Origin: Verrucomicrobiia bacterium
Lineage (GTDB): Bacteria; Verrucomicrobiota; Verrucomicrobiia; Limisphaerales; UBA11358
Direction: 5' to 3'
NCBI GenBank assembly: GCA_025451535.1
Contig: JANWKE010000172.1
Span: 1-54,788 of the forward strand
DNA length: 54,788 nt
Shown: piece by piece, positions 51,738 through 54,788 of the stretch
Layout of the letters: the number at the start of each line of letters is the position of its first letter
Numbering within the stretch: the first letter of the stretch is position 1
Translations under genes and position numbers: made by a program
The notes under the pieces: generated by a model
The model's input: only the letters and a program-made list of their open reading frames with translations
Databases searched by the model: none
What the model was told of the DNA's origin: nothing

Positions 51738-52286
51738 TTAGCGCAACAATTTGACGGCGCGTTCGGCGATGGCTTCTACGGGCCAGAGGCGGCCAATGCC
51801 TTCGTAACCGCAGGAAAGCATTCCCTCATCGGGTCCGATGAATTCCGCGCCGCGGGCTTTGAGCGTGGCGGCGTTTTCCTGCGTGGCCGGGTGCAGCCAC
51901 ATTTTCCCGTTCATCGCCGGAGCGATTAAAATCTTCGCCTTCGGATTCAAGGCCAGCGCCAGACAGGTCAATGCGTCGTCCGCGATGCCCTGCGCCAGTT
52001 TCGCCATTACATTCGCCGTCGCCGGGGCAATCAACAAAAGGTCTGCCTCGTCCGCGAGCCGGATGTGCGTTGGCTGCCAGCCTTCCTCTTCGTCATACAG
52101 ATCCGTCACGACCGGCTGACGCGTAAGCACCTTGAATGACAGTGGCGTGATGAAGCGTTGCGCGTCGGCTGTCATCACCACGTGCACCTGGCATTTCTGT
52201 TTGGTCAACAGGCTTCCCAGGTCAACGGCCTTGTGCGCCGCAATCGAACCCGTCACCCCGAGGACAATTTTTCGCGAAACGCTCAT
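51738..52286 (-). CDS. coaC: Phosphopantothenoylcysteine decarboxylase (CoaC domain only)
   Basis: This 182-residue flavoprotein has KIVLGVTGSIAAHKAVDL, the active-site His in WQPTHIRLADEADLLLIAPATANVMAKLAQGIADD, the PAMN motif (LIAPAMNGKMW) and the CGYEGIGRL end with the catalytic Cys. It decarboxylates phosphopantothenoylcysteine in CoA biosynthesis. In most bacteria it is fused to CoaB; here the CoaB part is missing from the reading frame and from the immediate neighbourhood. It stands next to gmk and yicC, as coaBC often does. No rpoZ is recognisable in the 96-base gap to gmk. Confidence 0.88.
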   Translation of the reverse strand: MSVSRKIVLGVTGSIAAHKAVDLGSLLTKQKCQVHVVMTADAQRFITPLSFKVLTRQPVVTDLYDEEEGWQPTHIRLADEADLLLIAPATANVMAKLAQGIADDALTCLALALNPKAKILIAPAMNGKMWLHPATQENAATLKARGAEFIGPDEGMLSCGYEGIGRLWPVEAIAERAVKLLR

Positions 52287-52382
52287 ACCTGAGTATAACC
52301 CTGAATCCGGCTGAGATACAAACTGCTAATCTCCGCGCATTCACGCTCAAGCTCATCAGCGGGGATAAGCGCAGTTTAGCGG

Positions 52383-53081
52383 TTAAAATCCCGGTGCCGT
52401 TGCCCGGACCGCACGCAGTTTTTCCGCCTCGACTATGGCCAGCATCCGCCGCAGGTCCTCCGGAATGGTCGAGCTGATCAAAAGGTAATCGAAATGCCTC
52501 CATTGCGCGATTTCCTGCCGTGCGAAGGCGAGGCGTTTTTGAATTTCTTGCGGCGCGTCCGTGTTGCGTTTGTTCAAGCGATCCTCCAGCGTCGCCACCG
52601 AGGGGGGTGTCAGAAACACCGTCACCAGCGCCTGTTTCAATTCCGGCTCGGCTTGCGCCCGCTGGCGAATCGCCGCCGCGCCCTGCACATCCACGTTGAG
52701 CAAAACATCCTGGCCTGCCCGCAATTTGTCGAGCAGCTCGGAACGCAACGTGCCATAGCTCCGGCCAAATACCGTCGCATGTTCGATGAAATCTCCTGAC
52801 TGGACGTGTTTTTGAAATTCCGCCGGCGTGAAAAAGTGGTAATCCACGCCGTCCGTTTCACCCGGTCGCGGAGAACGGGTGGTGCAGGTAATGGCACGAG
52901 TCAGGTCCGGACACGCCGCGAGCAATTGTTGGCTCAACGTTGTTTTGCCGCTGCCCGAAGGAGCGGAGATGAGAATAAGCAGAGGCCGGGGGTCGGAAGA
53001 GGAAGAGCGGACGTCGGACGTCAATTTGCGAACCTCTGACTTCTGATCTCTGACCTCGGTCTTCTGTCTTCTGGTTGTCAT
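52383..53081 (-). CDS. gmk: Guanylate kinase with repeat-derived N-terminal extension
   Basis: This 232-residue GMP kinase has the P-loop LISAPSGSGKTTLSQQL (from about residue 36) and CTTRSPRPGETDGVDYHFFTPAEF for GMP binding. LLNVDVQGAAAIRQR and VFLTPPSVATLEDRLNKR follow. Residues 2-31 (RRQKTEVRDQKSEVR and on) are encoded by heptamer arrays and are not part of the normal fold. The start ATG at 53081 overlaps the yicC stop by ATGA, so the extension is most likely translated. Usual Gmk is about 205 residues. It makes GDP from GMP and ATP. Confidence 0.93.
   Translation of the reverse strand: MTTRRQKTEVRDQKSEVRKLTSDVRSSSSDPRPLLILISAPSGSGKTTLSQQLLAACPDLTRAITCTTRSPRPGETDGVDYHFFTPAEFQKHVQSGDFIEHATVFGRSYGTLRSELLDKLRAGQDVLLNVDVQGAAAIRQRAQAEPELKQALVTVFLTPPSVATLEDRLNKRNTDAPQEIQKRLAFARQEIAQWRHFDYLLISSTIPEDLRRMLAIVEAEKLRAVRATAPGF
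52991..53076. repeat. Heptamer arrays forming the gmk N-terminal extension
   Basis: On the plus strand a run of degenerate units TCTGACT, TCTGATC, TCTGACC, TCGGTCT, TCTGTCT and TCTGGTT fills 53035-53076. A second, more decayed run (GGTCGGA, AGAGGAA, GAGCGGA, CGTCGGA, CGTCAAT) fills 52991-53025, also in seven-base register. The coding strand is of the CAGAAGT type, as in pheT. Confidence 0.85.
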
Positions 53082-53959
53082 TCGACATTCTGCGCCTGTT
53101 CGCGGAATTTTTCCAATTCGGCTTTCAGGGTGACCACTTCCCGCGAGATGGCCGCGTCGTTGGCTTTTGAGCCAATGGTGTTGACTTCGCGGTTCATCTC
53201 CTGCGCCAGAAAATCCAAAGTGCGCCCGACCGGCTCCTTTGATTTCCGGCAATCCTCAAACTGCTGGAAATGACTCTGCAACCGCGTGAGCTCCTCCGAA
53301 ATGTCCGAGCGGTCGGCAAACAGGACGATTTCTTTTAACAACCGTTCGTCATCCGGCGCGGGCGACTCCAGGCCGGCGCTTTTAACTCGTTCGATGAGCT
53401 GCTGGCGGTAATTCTCTGCCGTTTGGGGCGCTTGTTTCTGAATGGTTCCAACCGACTTTCGCATGACGGCAATGCGCCTGGTCAAATCCTGCGCAAGATG
53501 CTCGCCTTCGCGTTCACGCATTTTCACCAGCGCAGCCAGCGCCGGTTTCAACGCCTTCTCCAGGACCGGCCAGATTTTCTCGGTTTCCACCAGTTCCTCG
53601 TCCGTTTGCAGGACGCCCGGCGCGCGAATCAACTGGTCCAGCGTCACCTGGCCGGCCAGCTTGAGTTGTTTGGCGAGGCGATTGAGTTCCGTCGTGTAAG
53701 CCCGGGCCAGCGGCAGGTTGATGTGCATCCGCGCGGACAGTTTGTCGCCGCCCGCGTGGACCGAAACCCGCGCCATGACGCGACCGCGTGCGATCCGGGA
53801 ATTGATCGCATCGCGCATGGGCGCCTCGAGCATCTCCAATTCCCTCGGCAGGTTCAGGGAAATCTCGGATTGCCGGCGGTTCACTGCGCTCAACTCGACG
53901 GTGATTTTGAAACCGTTTTGGGCGCATCCACCGCGACCGTAACCCGTCATGGATTTCAT
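53078..53959 (-). CDS. yicC: YicC family endoribonuclease/stress-induced protein
   Basis: This 293-residue protein starts MKSMTGYGRG, the YicC signature. It contains EIKLNLPRELEMLE-like (here EISLNLPRELEMLE) and ARGRVMARVSV near the start. The C-terminal DUF1732 part has GRTLDFLAQEMNREVNTIGSKANDAAISREVVTLKAELEKFREQAQN (landmarks F-L-x-Q-E-M-N-R-E and T-I-G-S-K). E. coli YicC is reported as an endoribonuclease. It is translationally coupled to gmk (ATGA). ATG 53971 (MIRAM) is an alternative start. Confidence 0.93.
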   Translation of the reverse strand: MKSMTGYGRGGCAQNGFKITVELSAVNRRQSEISLNLPRELEMLEAPMRDAINSRIARGRVMARVSVHAGGDKLSARMHINLPLARAYTTELNRLAKQLKLAGQVTLDQLIRAPGVLQTDEELVETEKIWPVLEKALKPALAALVKMREREGEHLAQDLTRRIAVMRKSVGTIQKQAPQTAENYRQQLIERVKSAGLESPAPDDERLLKEIVLFADRSDISEELTRLQSHFQQFEDCRKSKEPVGRTLDFLAQEMNREVNTIGSKANDAAISREVVTLKAELEKFREQAQNVE

Positions 53960-54020
53960 CGCCCGAATCATGCGGGAATTTATCGCTCCAGGCGAACAAA
54001 TTTTGTGAAGATCAGCCGCT

Positions 54021-54788
54021 TCAAACCTGAAGCGATTTCAGGACCTCGAGGAAATCATCCGGCAGCGGCGCTGCAAAGCTCAAAGATTCCTCCGTTCGCG
54101 GATGAACGAACGAAAGTTCGCGCGCGTGCAACATTACCCGCGGCGCCTGGTAACCGGTCAATTCCGCGAGCTGCTTGTTTTGCCGCGCGCCGTAGGTTTC
54201 GTCGCCCACGATCGGATGACCGAGGAACTGGAAATGCACGCGAATTTGATGCGTCCGGCCCGTGTGTAACCGTGCCTCCACCAATGCGGCTGAATTCAAT
54301 CGTTCAAGCACGCGCCAGGTGGTGTGCGCCGCGCGGCCGGAATCGTCGTCACGCACGGCCATGCGTTTGCGGTGTGAGGGATGCCGCGCAATCGCCGCGC
54401 GGATTTCACCCGCAGCCTGCGCCGGTTCGCCGCACACGATGGCGTTGTAAATTTTTTTGACCTTCCGCCCGGCGAACTGTGCGGACAGCGCAATGTGCGT
54501 TTCATCATTTTTGGCAATGACCAGGCAGCCGCTGGTTTCCTTGTCGAGCCGGTGGACGATGCCCGGGCGCGCGACGCCACCTATGCCGCTGAGTTCGCCG
54601 CCGCAATGATGCAACAGCGCATTGACGAGCGTATGTTCCTCGTGCCCGGCGGCAGGATGTACCACCAGCCCGGCAGGTTTGTTCAGCACCAGCAGCGACG
54701 GGTCCTCGAAAAGAATATCGAGCGGAATTTCTTCCGGCAGCGCGTTGGCCGGTCGAGGTTCCGGCCAGCAAACCTCGATGGCCTCACC
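54021..54788 (-). CDS. rluD: RluA-family 23S rRNA pseudouridine synthase (5' end outside window)
   Basis: The frame is open from the window edge (54788) to the stop at 54021, 255 residues. It has LFEDPSLLVLNKPAGLVVHPAAGH and the catalytic motif GIVHRLDKETSGCLVIAKND with the nucleophile Asp. LHTGRTHQIRVHFQFLGHPIVGD follows, and LHARELSFVHP is near the end. The match to RluD (HRLDKxTSG) is good; the S4 domain, if any, lies beyond the edge. It makes pseudouridine in 23S rRNA. The exact family member (RluC or RluD) is uncertain. Confidence 0.88.
   Translation of the reverse strand, partial: GEAIEVCWPEPRPANALPEEIPLDILFEDPSLLVLNKPAGLVVHPAAGHEEHTLVNALLHHCGGELSGIGGVARPGIVHRLDKETSGCLVIAKNDETHIALSAQFAGRKVKKIYNAIVCGEPAQAAGEIRAAIARHPSHRKRMAVRDDDSGRAAHTTWRVLERLNSAALVEARLHTGRTHQIRVHFQFLGHPIVGDETYGARQNKQLAELTGYQAPRVMLHARELSFVHPRTEESLSFAAPLPDDFLEVLKSLQV

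Overview
The window reads as a gene-dense piece of a Verrucomicrobiota chromosome, most like the Pedosphaera/Limisphaerales (subdivision 3) group. This is an inference from gene content and style: GC-rich DNA, weak or absent Shine-Dalgarno sites at most genes, large exported proteins built from SBBP propeller and Ig-like repeats, a pseudopilin with an [17 protein letters not shown]-terminus, an ECF sigma factor fused to a membrane segment and extracytoplasmic repeats, a B12-dependent (class II) ribonucleotide reductase and squalene/hopanoid-type genes. No rRNA, tRNA, CRISPR array, prophage or transposase gene was seen.

Layout. 1-6763 (+): the end of dnaB, bamA, a giant SBBP/Ig surface protein and the periplasmic chaperone skp. 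6773-7954 (-): aldo/keto reductase. 8025-13308 (+): promoter, rpmI-rplT, terminator, then pheS, a lipoprotein-type beta-carbonic anhydrase and pheT. 13361-22341 (-): a Tat-exported six-hairpin glycosidase-like protein, M48 protease with LemA, a frameshifted PAS histidine kinase, an L,D-transpeptidase and a cytidylate-kinase-like protein. 22656-28455: aminodeoxychorismate-lyase-like aminotransferase (-), the ECF-fusion/pseudopilin pair (+), pabB and a LOG-family protein (-). 28486-33537 (-): nrdJ with its own terminator and putative NrdR boxes, then der. 33651-41977: small membrane and TPR proteins, an endonuclease III-like glycosylase, polyprenol-phosphate mannose synthase, peroxiredoxin, RNA m5U methyltransferase, a DUF2723/TPR membrane glycosyltransferase-like protein and ymdB. 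42174-46238: a small membrane protein, an exported metalloprotease, an exported LolA-like protein, a PolB-type exonuclease and a nucleoside phosphorylase. 46376-48882 (-): EamA-like transporter, hpnK-like deacetylase, hpnD-like synthase and a small membrane protein. 48896-51714 (-): an NtrC/NtrB-type pair. 51738-54788 (-): coaC, gmk, yicC and the 3' part of an rluD-type gene.

The most unusual signal is a set of short repeats that sit inside conserved housekeeping genes without breaking the reading frame. One class is tandem heptanucleotides (CAGAAGT, GAACTCC, ATTTACG and relatives), sometimes as two arrays in inverted orientation around a spacer. Seven is coprime to three, so a stop-free heptamer array reads as a seven-residue peptide repeat in every frame. 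Such arrays interrupt or extend PheT (twice), Gmk, YmdB, Der, PabB, the endonuclease III-like glycosylase and HpnK. Larger palindromic elements do the same in PheS, PheT, PabB (two) and the nucleoside phosphorylase. Together they look like several families of small propagating elements that add linker peptides to essential enzymes.
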